64,000 nucleotides of DNA. Source: Atopostipes sp963558565. Its GTDB lineage: Bacteria; Bacillota; Bacilli; Lactobacillales; Carnobacteriaceae_A. The stretch is taken from positions 153,313 through 217,312 of the forward strand of contig CAUWGX010000004.1 in the NCBI GenBank assembly GCA_963558565.1. Direction: 5' to 3'. Position 1 is the first letter of the stretch; every line of letters begins with the position of its first letter. The notes beneath the pieces were generated by a model. It made no database searches, had not been told where the DNA came from, and was given only the letters and a program-made list of their open reading frames with translations. A program made the translations under genes and the position numbers. Of the stretch, positions 7,466-15,657 are shown one piece after another.

Positions 7466-8407
7466 ATGGAAAATGATTATGTAGTGGTTATAGGAGGTTT
7501 GAACTTAGACTTAGCTGGTTTAGCGAAAGGAACATATAGAGGAAAAGATAGTAATATTGGCGAAGTTAAAATTAATGTTGGAGGAGTAGGACATAATATT
7601 GCGTTAAATCTTACACAACTAGATGTACCAACTCATTTAATTACAGTATACGGAGACGATCATTTTGGAGAAATATTATACAACGAAACCATTCAAAGTG
7701 GTATTAGTCTAGATTATGCTGAAAAAATTGAAAATTCTAGAAGTTCAATTTATTTGTATGTAGCAGATGATGAAGGTGACATGGTAACGGCAATAAATGA
7801 TATGAGCATTGTAGATAAAATTACACCAGAATTATTATCGGAAAGAATTGATTTTATTAATAATGCGAGCATTTGTGTTTTAGATGCTAATTTATCAGAA
7901 GAAGCAATTGATTGGCTAGCAGAAAATGTTGACGTTCCAATTTTTGTAGACCCGGTATCTGTCGCTAAAGTAGGTAGACTAAACGGTGTCTTGCATAAGG
8001 TAGATACAATTAAACCGAATGAACATGAAGTAGAAGTGTTAACAGGTATTAAAGTACATGATTTAAGTTCTGCCGAAGAAGCAGCGAGAGAATTAAATAA
8101 TAAAGGTGTAGAGAATGCATTTATTTCACTTGGTGCTAAAGGCATTCTATGTTCAAGAAATAAAGAAGTAGATTTAGTTCCTCCAATTGCTGAGGAAATA
8201 GTTAGTACTAATGGAGCAGGAGATACCACTATGGCAGCATTAGTATGGGTTAGGTATCTTTATAGTGATGTTTTACCACTTTCAGAAGTAGGCTTATTTA
8301 CTCAGAGTGCAGCTTGTATAAACTTACAATCTCCTGAAGCAGTTAGTCCTGATTTAAATGTTAGAAATGTTGTTCTAAAAGCACAAGAATATTATGAAGA
8401 GGTGTAG
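7466..8407 (+). CDS. PfkB-family kinase, pseudouridine kinase-like
   Basis: Kinase of 313 residues most like PsuK (E. coli YeiC): VVVIGGLNLDLAGLA, the GGVGHNIALNLTQL motif, AINDMSIVDKITPE, the IFVDPVS strand, KPNEHEVEVLTG, and the catalytic NGAGD with Asp253 intact. PsuK phosphorylates the 5' hydroxyl of pseudouridine. A close but not identical substrate (another ribosyl compound) is plausible because no psuG glycosidase is nearby. First gene of a tight operon, with a 2-base gap to the next; promoter, operator and cre lie upstream. The kinase class is firm, the substrate is not. Confidence 0.82.
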   Translation: MENDYVVVIGGLNLDLAGLAKGTYRGKDSNIGEVKINVGGVGHNIALNLTQLDVPTHLITVYGDDHFGEILYNETIQSGISLDYAEKIENSRSSIYLYVADDEGDMVTAINDMSIVDKITPELLSERIDFINNASICVLDANLSEEAIDWLAENVDVPIFVDPVSVAKVGRLNGVLHKVDTIKPNEHEVEVLTGIKVHDLSSAEEAARELNNKGVENAFISLGAKGILCSRNKEVDLVPPIAEEIVSTNGAGDTTMAALVWVRYLYSDVLPLSEVGLFTQSAACINLQSPEAVSPDLNVRNVVLKAQEYYEEV

Positions 8408-8409
8408 AA

Positions 8410-9105
8410 ATGGTTAAAAAACAAATTTATTCAATCGTAAATTATAATGAGGCAGTTGCAACTATGGAAGCAGGTGCTGATCATATTGGTTTAGTACCAA
8501 TGCAAAGTGGAGGAATTCCGGCTCATCGTGTCCCATATGATGTGGTTGACAGAATTTATGCTGAAGCTAAAAGACGAGGAGTGAAGTCTATTGCAATCAT
8601 GCTGAATAAAGATATAGAAGAGATATTCTTTATTATTAAACGTGTAAAACCAGACATTGTGCACATTGCTGGTATGGATTTCACGGCTGATGAAGAGTTT
8701 GCAGAACGTTTAAGGAAAGAGTGTCCGGGTGTTGAACTCATGCAGGCTGTTTTAGTTGATGGATCTGGTGCAATTGATAAAGCTAAAAAATATGCAGAAT
8801 ATTGTGATTATTTATTAACAGATACTGGTTTAGCAAAAGATACTGGTATTGGAGCGAGTGGTCAAACACACGATTGGGAGATCGATGCCGAGATTGTTCG
8901 TTCAGTTGATATACCAGTGATTATTGCTGGTGGATTAGGTCCAGATAACGTTGAAGAATGCATTAAGAGAATTAAACCTTACGGAGTAGATTCTTTATCA
9001 AAAACATCATATAAATATGAAGATGGAGTCATTGAAAAAGATCTACCTAAAGTTAAAGAGTTTTGTGAAAGAGCAGATAAAGCTGCAAAAGAGATTAGTA
9101 AGTAA
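8410..9105 (+). CDS. TrpF-like (beta/alpha)8-barrel protein, probable phosphoribosyl-compound enzyme
   Basis: Protein of 231 residues with the plan of phosphoribosylanthranilate isomerase: an N-terminal beta strand, EAGADHIGLV, an LLTDTG strand, GASGQTHDW, then IIAGGLGPDNVEECI and GVDSLS, the phosphate-binding end of the barrel. The general-acid Asp (in LLTDTG) is present. The catalytic Cys of the TrpF KICG motif is absent; the start reads KQIYSIVN. There are no trp genes nearby. In this operon it most likely acts on the 5-phosphoribosyl product of the upstream kinase, for example by isomerisation or by detaching the aglycone. The chemistry is inferred, not shown. Confidence 0.7.
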   Translation: MVKKQIYSIVNYNEAVATMEAGADHIGLVPMQSGGIPAHRVPYDVVDRIYAEAKRRGVKSIAIMLNKDIEEIFFIIKRVKPDIVHIAGMDFTADEEFAERLRKECPGVELMQAVLVDGSGAIDKAKKYAEYCDYLLTDTGLAKDTGIGASGQTHDWEIDAEIVRSVDIPVIIAGGLGPDNVEECIKRIKPYGVDSLSKTSYKYEDGVIEKDLPKVKEFCERADKAAKEISK

Positions 9106-9131
9106 GACTTTAAATTTCAAAGGAGAAAAAA

Positions 9132-10283
9132 ATGGATTATAAATTAGAACAAAAAGTTAAAGTAGCAGTAACTTATGAACTAAATTTAACTCTGTTGGAA
9201 GTACTCAACAACAATAACTATCAAAAACCATTGATAGTTATTGATGAGTTTTTATTAGATTCACCAATTATTAAAAAAGTATTCTCTACATTTAAAGATA
9301 ATGATATTGAATATGTTATTTATGACGAAATAGTCCCTAATCCTCCAATTAATTTAGTCAATCGAGGAGCAGAGATATTTGATGATAATGAGTGTGACGC
9401 CATTCTAGCTATTGGAGGCGGAAGTATTATTGACGCAGCGAGAGGGATAAATATCGTGCGGACCTTTGGCGGAAGTATTGAGGAATATGTTGAGGACAAG
9501 GAAGTGACCGAATTTTGTCCAGGTTTAATTTCTATCCCTACAACTTCTGGTACAGGGAGTGAGCTATCTAATACTCTTGTTGTCACTGATACTGAGAGCA
9601 AGCAAAAGTTGGCTGTTATTTCTGATAACGCTGTCAGTGAATATGCAGTATTAGATCCTAATCTTTTAGTAACTTTACCTAAAAGCTTAACCATTATGAC
9701 AGGCTTAGATGCGTTTTCACATGCTGCGGAAGCATATACTTCAGTACTATCTAGTCCAGTTGTTGATGCAATTTGTGAAAAAATAATGTTTCTAATCGTT
9801 AATTATTTACCAAAAGCTGTTAAAAATGGTGATGATTTAGAAGCACGAGAACAAATGATGGTTGCAGCTGCATTAGGGGGATGGGTCATGAATAACGGAG
9901 GTACCCACATTGGCCATTCTATCGCTCATGTTGTAGGAGCAAAACTAGACATCCCACATGGACAAGCTTGTAGCTATTCATTACCAGGCACCCTCCTATA
10001 CACCGCACAAGCTAAACCTAAAAAGATTAAAGAGATTGGTTCTATTTTAAACGCAGTAATTCCACAAGATGCTACAGATTTGGAAATTGGTGAAATAACT
10101 GCAGAAGCATATAAAGACTTCAGAGATAATATTATAGGGATGGAGCCTTTTGAGAATTTAAATATTACTCAAGAAGATCTTCAATCATTAAGTGATGATA
10201 TCATCAATGAACGTTTTGCAGTTAATACTCCAATGCCAGTAACTAAAAGATTGGTTGAGTCATTGCTAAAAAGTTTCGGATAG
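9132..10283 (+). CDS. Iron-dependent (group III) alcohol dehydrogenase
   Basis: NAD(P)-dependent alcohol/aldehyde oxidoreductase of 383 residues. The nucleotide-binding GGGSIIDAARG, the SIPTTSGTGSE loop, and the metal ligands in GLDAFSHAAEAY (Asp, His), HIGHSIAHVVGA and IPHGQACS (two His) are all present. The family reduces small aldehydes or oxidises diols and polyols. It lies 26 bases behind the TrpF-like gene and 9 before the transporter, so it belongs to the same operon and probably handles an aldehyde or alcohol intermediate. The substrate cannot be read from the sequence. Confidence 0.88.
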   Translation: MDYKLEQKVKVAVTYELNLTLLEVLNNNNYQKPLIVIDEFLLDSPIIKKVFSTFKDNDIEYVIYDEIVPNPPINLVNRGAEIFDDNECDAILAIGGGSIIDAARGINIVRTFGGSIEEYVEDKEVTEFCPGLISIPTTSGTGSELSNTLVVTDTESKQKLAVISDNAVSEYAVLDPNLLVTLPKSLTIMTGLDAFSHAAEAYTSVLSSPVVDAICEKIMFLIVNYLPKAVKNGDDLEAREQMMVAAALGGWVMNNGGTHIGHSIAHVVGAKLDIPHGQACSYSLPGTLLYTAQAKPKKIKEIGSILNAVIPQDATDLEIGEITAEAYKDFRDNIIGMEPFENLNITQEDLQSLSDDIINERFAVNTPMPVTKRLVESLLKSFG

Positions 10284-10292
10284 GAGGAACTT

Positions 10293-11492
10293 ATGAGTAT
10301 TATTCGAGGGATAGTAGGATTACTAGTTGTTTTTATCATTGCATGGCTCTTTAGTACGAATAAAAAGAATATAAATTTTAAAAATATATTGGTAATGATT
10401 GGTGTGCAGTTGGTAATGACATTTCTGTTTTTACAAACTACCGCAGGCATTACAATACTGACTAAAGCATCGACTTTCTTCACATGGTTAGTTGACCAAG
10501 GTATAGAAGGCGCTAAGTTTGTGTTTGGTGGACTTGTTATAGAAGGCGGTACTTCAGTATTCTTTTTACATGTATTAATGCCATTAGTATTTATCTCTGC
10601 CTTAATTGGTATCTTGGATTACACAGGTATTTTAGGTTTTGTTATAAAATGGGTAGGAAGAGCTATTAGTAAAGTTACAGGAATGAAAGAATTAGAAAGC
10701 TATATGCCAATTGCAACTACTTTATTAGGTTCTCCCCAAGTATTTTTAACTATTGCAGATCGTATACCGAAACTAAATTCTCAACGGTTGTTTACAGTCT
10801 GTATGGCAGTTATTTCGGGTGCTGGAGCCTCAATGTTAGGATCGTATATGAGTTTGATAGAGGGAGAATATGTTGTAATAGCTGTTTTCCTTAACTTTTT
10901 CTCAGGACTAGTTATTGCTTCAATAATGGCTCCGACTCCAGATGAAAATGAAGAAGTTGTTAATGAAGAAGCTAATAATGAAATACAAGATACAGAAAAA
11001 CCTCCATTTTTCTCAATGCTTGGAGATTATATTACTGATGGTTTTAATTTAGCTATTAGTGTTGCTGCAATGGTTATTGGTTTTATTTCGTTAATCTCTT
11101 TCTTAAATAATGGTTTAGAAGCTATCATTGGAATATCATTTACTGAGATTCTTGGCTATGTTTTTGCTCCATTAGCTTTTCTAATAGGTATTCCAGCTGA
11201 TGATATTGTTAATATTGGAAGTATTATGGCTACTAAATTATTAACAAATGAGTTTGTCGCAATGGGAGAAATTGTAGATCTCACTTCTGTTTTATCAGCT
11301 AAATCAGTTGCAATGATTTCTACTTATGTAGTTAGCTTTGCTAACTTTGGTACATTAGGAATTATTTCTGGAGCAATAAAAGCAATTGATAATAAAAAAG
11401 CTACTGAAGTAGCAAGATTCTCATTGAAATTAATATTAGGTGGTACCTTAGCAGGACTTTTAACTGCTGCAATAATGGGCTTTTTCTTTTAA
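10293..11492 (+). CDS. Concentrative nucleoside transporter (NupC/CNT family) with altered base-binding motif
   Basis: Membrane protein of 399 residues colinear with E. coli NupC: GLLVVFIIAWLFS start, EGAKFVFGG, a cytoplasmic acidic insert at about 215-235, MATKLLTNEFVAM (N319-E320) and VSFANFGTLGII (349-360), the last two being the ribose-binding and signature region of CNT transporters. In NupC the first re-entrant loop reads GQSEN and contacts the base; here it is GSPQV (146-150). Uptake of a ribosyl compound with a non-standard aglycone is therefore likely. It is the transporter of the kinase/TrpF-like/ADH operon, matching the PsuT-PsuK pairing seen in pseudouridine loci. Confidence 0.83.
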   Translation: MSIIRGIVGLLVVFIIAWLFSTNKKNINFKNILVMIGVQLVMTFLFLQTTAGITILTKASTFFTWLVDQGIEGAKFVFGGLVIEGGTSVFFLHVLMPLVFISALIGILDYTGILGFVIKWVGRAISKVTGMKELESYMPIATTLLGSPQVFLTIADRIPKLNSQRLFTVCMAVISGAGASMLGSYMSLIEGEYVVIAVFLNFFSGLVIASIMAPTPDENEEVVNEEANNEIQDTEKPPFFSMLGDYITDGFNLAISVAAMVIGFISLISFLNNGLEAIIGISFTEILGYVFAPLAFLIGIPADDIVNIGSIMATKLLTNEFVAMGEIVDLTSVLSAKSVAMISTYVVSFANFGTLGIISGAIKAIDNKKATEVARFSLKLILGGTLAGLLTAAIMGFFF

Positions 11493-11534
11493 AGATTGGA
11501 TATTGTTTATCTTGCAACGATTTTTCTACTAGTC

Positions 11535-11632
11535 ACCAAAAGATGTTTATCAATTATGACCATAAACATATAGCACTGTAGACTTCAAAGCTATATTAGG
11601 TAGGTATATTAAATACTTACCTTTTGGTCATA
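11535..11632 (+). promoter_or_regulatory. Structured leader: candidate three-way-junction RNA switch before the aldehyde dehydrogenase gene
   Basis: P1 pairs TATGACCA (11555-11562) with TGGTCATA (11625-11632). P2 pairs ATATAGC (11568-11574) with GCTATAT (11590-11596) around a 15-base loop. P3 pairs AGGTAGGTAT (11598-11607) with ATACTTACCT (11613-11622), including one G-U. An alternative helix, ACCAAAAG (11535-11542) with CTTTTGGT (11621-11628), would break P1 and the base of P3. This mutually exclusive layout resembles a cis-acting RNA switch, but no known riboswitch core is recognised. Confidence 0.5.
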
Positions 11633-11704
11633 TATTGGTAGTAAATAGAATAATAGAGAGTATTAGTAAATTTTGGACGAAGAAAGTAAGAGGAGGAGTT
11701 TTGA

Positions 11705-13108
11705 ATGAAAGAGTACAAATTATACTATGACGGACAGTGGAAAGAATCTGATGGAAATGAATTTACTGAAGTTGAAAATCCAGCAACAGAGGACATCATT
11801 GCTAAAGTTCCTAAGGGGGTTAAAAGTGATGTAGATAAAGTCGTTCAATCAGCTTCTAATGCATTCAATGAATGGAATGCTACAGAACCTAGTCAACGAG
11901 CAGAATATGTAGAACAAATTTTGGATGGTATTAAAAATAGACAAGAAGAATTTGTTGAAGCTATTGTAAGTGAATTAGGAGCTCCTAAAACATTTTCGGA
12001 GAAAGGACATTTACCTTTAACGCTTAATGAAATGGAAGCTACTTTAAATGAATTTAAAACCTTTAATTTTAAAGAAGAAACAAAAGGGTCTACAGTTATT
12101 AAAGAAGGTTTCGGCGTTGTAGCGTGTGTAACTCCATGGAATTATCCGCTAAATCAGATCCAAAGAAAAATAACCCCAGCTCTCTTAGCAGGAAATACTG
12201 TAGTCGTTAAACCTGCAAGTATGACACCAATTAGTGCAATGATTCTTGCAGACATTATTGACAATACAGATTTACCTAAAGGAGTATTTAATTTAGTCAC
12301 TGGAAGTGGGAGTGTTGTTGGTGATTATCTCACAAAACATAAAGATGTTTCTGTAGTTTCTTTTACAGGCTCTACTTCAGTTGGGAGTGATATGTATAAA
12401 AATGCAGCTCCAAATATCAAAAAAGTCGTCCTTGAATTAGGTGGTAAATCACCATTAATTTATTTAAAGGGTGGGGATGTAGAATTAGCTGTGAATAAAG
12501 CTGCCACTACATTTTTAGATAATGCAGGGCAATCTTGTGTTGCTCTTACTCGATTACTTGTACCTAATGATCAGTTAGATGAATTCAAGTCTGTTATCAA
12601 AGATCAATATAAAAATATTATTGTTGGTGATCCAACAGAAGAGGATGTTGACGTAGGTCCATTAATATCTGCAGGACAAAAAGAAACAGTATTGAACTAC
12701 ATTGAAAAAGGAAAAGAAGAAGGTGCAGAAATTTTACTAGGAGGAGACGAAATAGATAGAGAGGGATATTTTGTCGAACCTACTGTATTTGTCAATGTAA
12801 CTAACGATATGACAATTGCACAAGAAGAAATATTTGGGCCAGTTCTTTCTGTAATTACTTATGACAATGTAGAAAATGCTGTTGAAATTGCTAATGACTC
12901 AGATTATGGTTTGTCAGGAGCGGTAGTAGGTCCTCATGAACAAGCGATTGAGGTAGCTCAAAAGATGCGTACTGGGAATATTACAGTGAACGAAGCACAA
13001 GTATCCCCAGAAGCACCGTTTGGAGGATATAAAGAATCAGGTTTAGGACGAGAAAATGGGGTGTACGGTATAGAAGACTATCTTGAGATAAAAGCAATTT
13101 TTTCTTAA
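11705..13108 (+). CDS. NAD(P)-dependent aldehyde dehydrogenase
   Basis: Aldehyde dehydrogenase of 467 residues oxidising an aldehyde to its acid. The oxyanion Asn in TPWNYPL (146), cofactor-binding VVVKPASMTP, SFTGSTSVG, general-base Glu244 in LELGGKSP, nucleophile Cys278 in NAGQSCVAL and the terminal EEIFGPVL and PFGGYKESGLGREN blocks are all present. Length is slightly under the usual 475-490. It follows the transporter by 212 bases holding a structured leader, and probably completes the aldehyde-handling branch of the same pathway. Start ATG follows GAGGAG. Confidence 0.88.
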   Translation: MKEYKLYYDGQWKESDGNEFTEVENPATEDIIAKVPKGVKSDVDKVVQSASNAFNEWNATEPSQRAEYVEQILDGIKNRQEEFVEAIVSELGAPKTFSEKGHLPLTLNEMEATLNEFKTFNFKEETKGSTVIKEGFGVVACVTPWNYPLNQIQRKITPALLAGNTVVVKPASMTPISAMILADIIDNTDLPKGVFNLVTGSGSVVGDYLTKHKDVSVVSFTGSTSVGSDMYKNAAPNIKKVVLELGGKSPLIYLKGGDVELAVNKAATTFLDNAGQSCVALTRLLVPNDQLDEFKSVIKDQYKNIIVGDPTEEDVDVGPLISAGQKETVLNYIEKGKEEGAEILLGGDEIDREGYFVEPTVFVNVTNDMTIAQEEIFGPVLSVITYDNVENAVEIANDSDYGLSGAVVGPHEQAIEVAQKMRTGNITVNEAQVSPEAPFGGYKESGLGRENGVYGIEDYLEIKAIFS

Positions 13109-13155
13109 TGAAAGTTGGAAGAATATTGAGAAATATAAACCATTAAGAAAAAATT
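13096..13155. repeat. 15-bp perfect inverted repeat across the ALDH stop codon
   Basis: AATTTTTTCTTAATG at 13096-13110 and CATTAAGAAAAAATT at 13141-13155 are exact reverse complements separated by 30 bases. The TAA stop lies in the left arm. It may act as an mRNA 3'-end structure or a weak terminator; there is no T run after it. Confidence 0.6.
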
Positions 13156-13166
13156 ATAGATATTTT

Positions 13167-13180
13167 TGAAAGCGATTAAA
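13167..13180. promoter_or_regulatory. cre-like site upstream of the rihA-like gene
   Basis: TGAAAGCGATTAAA matches the TGNAANCGNT core of cre elements, about 140 bases before the nucleoside hydrolase start. Confidence 0.5.
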
Positions 13181-13322
13181 CTAAGTTGTAAGTATGTGTC
13201 ATAAGATTATTTATCCCCATATTATAAAAATCTACTATTATGAGCAAGAATTGCATCATAAATAAAAAGAGAATAAATATTGTGAACTTAGAAATAAATA
13301 TTATAAAGGAGAAGCTTTTACA

Positions 13323-14267
13323 ATGAGTAACTATAAAAAAGTAATTTTAGATTGTGATCCTGGGCATGATGATGCAGTATCCATTATACTGGCTGCATCA
13401 AAGGTTAGTACATTAAACATTGAAGCGATTACTACTGTAGCTGGGAATGTGGAAGTTGAAAAAAATACACTAAATGCCTTAAGAATATGTGATATTATTG
13501 GCTTAGATGATGTACCTGTAGCGCAAGGAGCAGATAGACCTCTTATACGAGAAAAAGAAATTGCTGAAGAAATTCACGGTGAAACAGGTTTAGATGGCCC
13601 CAATCTCCCAGATACCCCAGTAAAGGAAAAAGTTGAACAACATGCTGTTGATTTAATTATTGAAAAAGTACTAGCTTCTGATGATGATATTACGCTAGTC
13701 CCAACAGGACCACTAACAAACATTGCTATGGCAATGATTAGAGAGCCAAAAATCATTCCGAAAATTAAAGAAATAGTTTTAATGGGCGGAGGTACATTTG
13801 GTAACTGGACGCCGACTGCTGAATTTAACATCTATGTAGACGCTGAAGCTGCTAAAATAGTCTTTGAAAGTGGCGTTCCAATTACAATGTTTGGCTTAGA
13901 TGTAACTCATCAAGCACTTGCCACACAAGATATCATTAGTGACTTAGCTAAAATTGATAATGAAGTTTCAGAATTTGTGGTAGAACTGTTGAAGTTTTTT
14001 GCACAGACATATAAAGATTATTTTGGATTTCTAGGCGGACCAATCCATGATGCTTGTACAGTTGCTTATCTTATTGATCCTTCGATATTTGATATTCAAC
14101 ATACACATGTTGATATTGAAACAAAAGGAGACTTTACATATGGAGTGACATCCGTAGACTTACTTGAAACTACTGGTAAAACACCAAACGTACAGTTTGC
14201 AACTCAATTGGATGAAGAAAAGTTTTGGGGCTTATTTACTAGTGCGCTGGAATCTTATTCTAAATAA
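13323..14267 (+). CDS. Nucleoside hydrolase, RihA/RihB-like
   Basis: Ribohydrolase of 314 residues with DCDPGHDDA at the N-terminus (His variant as in RihA and RihB), TTVAGNVEVEKNTLNALR, IHGETGLDGP, LVPTGPLTNIA, VLMGGGTFGNWTP, AEFNIYVDAEAA, FGLDVTHQAL and the late histidine motif GGPIHDACTV. It splits N-nucleosides to base and ribose. The pattern is closer to the pyrimidine-preferring E. coli RihA than to the RihC-like gene at 3641, so the window carries two hydrolases of different subtypes. ATG follows AAAGGAGAAG. It is isolated by a terminator on its right and an inverted repeat on its left. Confidence 0.88.
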   Translation: MSNYKKVILDCDPGHDDAVSIILAASKVSTLNIEAITTVAGNVEVEKNTLNALRICDIIGLDDVPVAQGADRPLIREKEIAEEIHGETGLDGPNLPDTPVKEKVEQHAVDLIIEKVLASDDDITLVPTGPLTNIAMAMIREPKIIPKIKEIVLMGGGTFGNWTPTAEFNIYVDAEAAKIVFESGVPITMFGLDVTHQALATQDIISDLAKIDNEVSEFVVELLKFFAQTYKDYFGFLGGPIHDACTVAYLIDPSIFDIQHTHVDIETKGDFTYGVTSVDLLETTGKTPNVQFATQLDEEKFWGLFTSALESYSK

Positions 14268-14376
14268 TTACGTAATTTATTTTTAGAATAATTTTCATAT
14301 AGGGTATCCATAGAAAATAATTAAACAACTGTTAATACATTTGAATATAAACTGTATTTAATCATGAAAATTTATA

Positions 14377-14427
14377 AAAAGGTTCTAGTATGATTGAGTA
14401 ATCTCAGGAGTACTATGAATCTTTTTT
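14377..14427 (+). terminator. Terminator after the rihA-like gene
   Basis: AAAAGGTTCTAGTA at 14377-14390 pairs with TACTATGAATCTTTT from 14411, with one bulge and one G-U, followed by T. Confidence 0.65.
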
Positions 14428-14563
14428 GATTATAGAATAGGCATAGCAATTCTCAATTTATGGTCTTGCAGATAAATTATAATATTTTTGAATTATAAAA
14501 AGAGCAAAATAAATCAACATTGGAAATTAAAGTTAAATATCGCAGAAGCAGGAGAGATTATAA

Positions 14564-15457
14564 ATGGCAAATTCACTGATAACAGTTATTGGAAGCATTA
14601 ATATGGATATGGTCACTGTTACTAATTCTGTGCCAAAACAAGGAGAAACGAAGATAGGAGAAGCATATAGGCTTAATCCTGGAGGAAAAGGAGCAAACCA
14701 AGCGATATCTGCTGCGCGTCTAGGAGCAGATATTCAAATGATTGGCATGGTGGGTGATGATCAGCATGGTACTCAATTACTTGAAAATCTAGATAATGAA
14801 GGTGTTTCCACGGAAATGATAAAGAAAACACCTGAGGAGCATACAGGGATTGCGAATATTATTGTTTCTGGTCGAGACAATCGAATAATCGTAATACCTG
14901 GTGCAAATGATAAAGTAACTTCAAATTATGTAAAACAATTTGAAAAAGAAATCCTTCGGAGTGATCTTGTACTCTTACAATTTGAAATTCCTTTAGAGAC
15001 AGTTTTATATTGTTTAGAATTTTGTAACTTGAATGGTATTCCGATCATTGTCAATCCAGCTCCGGCTAAAAGTATTGCAAAAGATCATTGGATGAAAGCC
15101 ACTTATATCACTCCAAATGAGAATGAAGCTTATCAATTATTTGATAAGAAAAACACAGTTAATCAACTAACTGATCGGCTAGTTATTACTAAGGGAGCAT
15201 ATGGCGTCTCTTATTATATAAAGGACAAACAGATGAATATTCCGGCACACTTAGTCACTCCAGTAGACACAACAGGAGCAGGTGATACTTTTAATGGAGC
15301 ATTGTCGGTTGCAGTATCTGAAAAAGAAGATTTAAGTACAGCAATTAGATTTGCAAATGCAGCATCGGCATTATCAATTCAAAAATTTGGAGCACAAGAA
15401 GGGATGCCAACTCGAAAAGAAGTTGAATATTTTCTGAGAAAAAATAAAAAATATTAG
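14564..15457 (+). CDS. rbsK: Ribokinase (second copy)
   Basis: PfkB-family ribokinase of 297 residues: VIGSINMDMVTVT, the GGKGANQAISAARLG motif, TGIANIIV, ITPNENEA and a complete DTTGAGDTFNGALSVAVS catalytic motif. It would phosphorylate ribose freed by the hydrolase upstream. It shares motifs with the ribokinase at 4610 but is clearly divergent, so a recent duplication is unlikely. ATG follows GCAGGAGAG. The gene ends the nucleoside island; the next gene runs in the opposite direction. Confidence 0.9.
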   Translation: MANSLITVIGSINMDMVTVTNSVPKQGETKIGEAYRLNPGGKGANQAISAARLGADIQMIGMVGDDQHGTQLLENLDNEGVSTEMIKKTPEEHTGIANIIVSGRDNRIIVIPGANDKVTSNYVKQFEKEILRSDLVLLQFEIPLETVLYCLEFCNLNGIPIIVNPAPAKSIAKDHWMKATYITPNENEAYQLFDKKNTVNQLTDRLVITKGAYGVSYYIKDKQMNIPAHLVTPVDTTGAGDTFNGALSVAVSEKEDLSTAIRFANAASALSIQKFGAQEGMPTRKEVEYFLRKNKKY

Positions 15458-15587
15458 GACATTGATTACTTCGACTATTCCTATTGATAATAAAGTATAA
15501 GATCCCAGAAAATTAGTATTCAAAGCCAAAGTGAAAAATATTGAAACCATTAATTTTTTTCTTAGTTGGCCCATTCCACATCCTAAA

Positions 15588-15631
15588 TAGCTCTTATTAA
15601 AAGAGAAGTAAACACCTTTTAATGAGAGCTA
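15588..15631. terminator. Convergent-gene terminator, 16-bp stem
   Basis: TAGCTCTTATTAAAAG at 15588-15603 pairs with CTTTTAATGAGAGCTA at 15616-15631 with one G-U. It lies between the convergent ribokinase and S9 peptidase genes and can serve both. Confidence 0.75.
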
Positions 15632-15657
15632 TTTATTATTGACTATGGATGCTGAAA

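Noticed and set aside
7750..8229. 159-codon open frame on the minus strand
   Set aside because: It lies entirely within the PsuK-like kinase gene, has no ribosome site, and its Ser/Leu-rich composition is typical of an antisense shadow.
8410..9105. True tryptophan biosynthesis gene trpF
   Set aside because: Catalytic Cys absent, no trp neighbours, embedded in a nucleoside-type operon.
11555..11632. Purine-type riboswitch
   Set aside because: The three-way junction is similar in outline, but the conserved junction bases and loop-loop contacts of the purine aptamer are not present, so I report only an unclassified structure.
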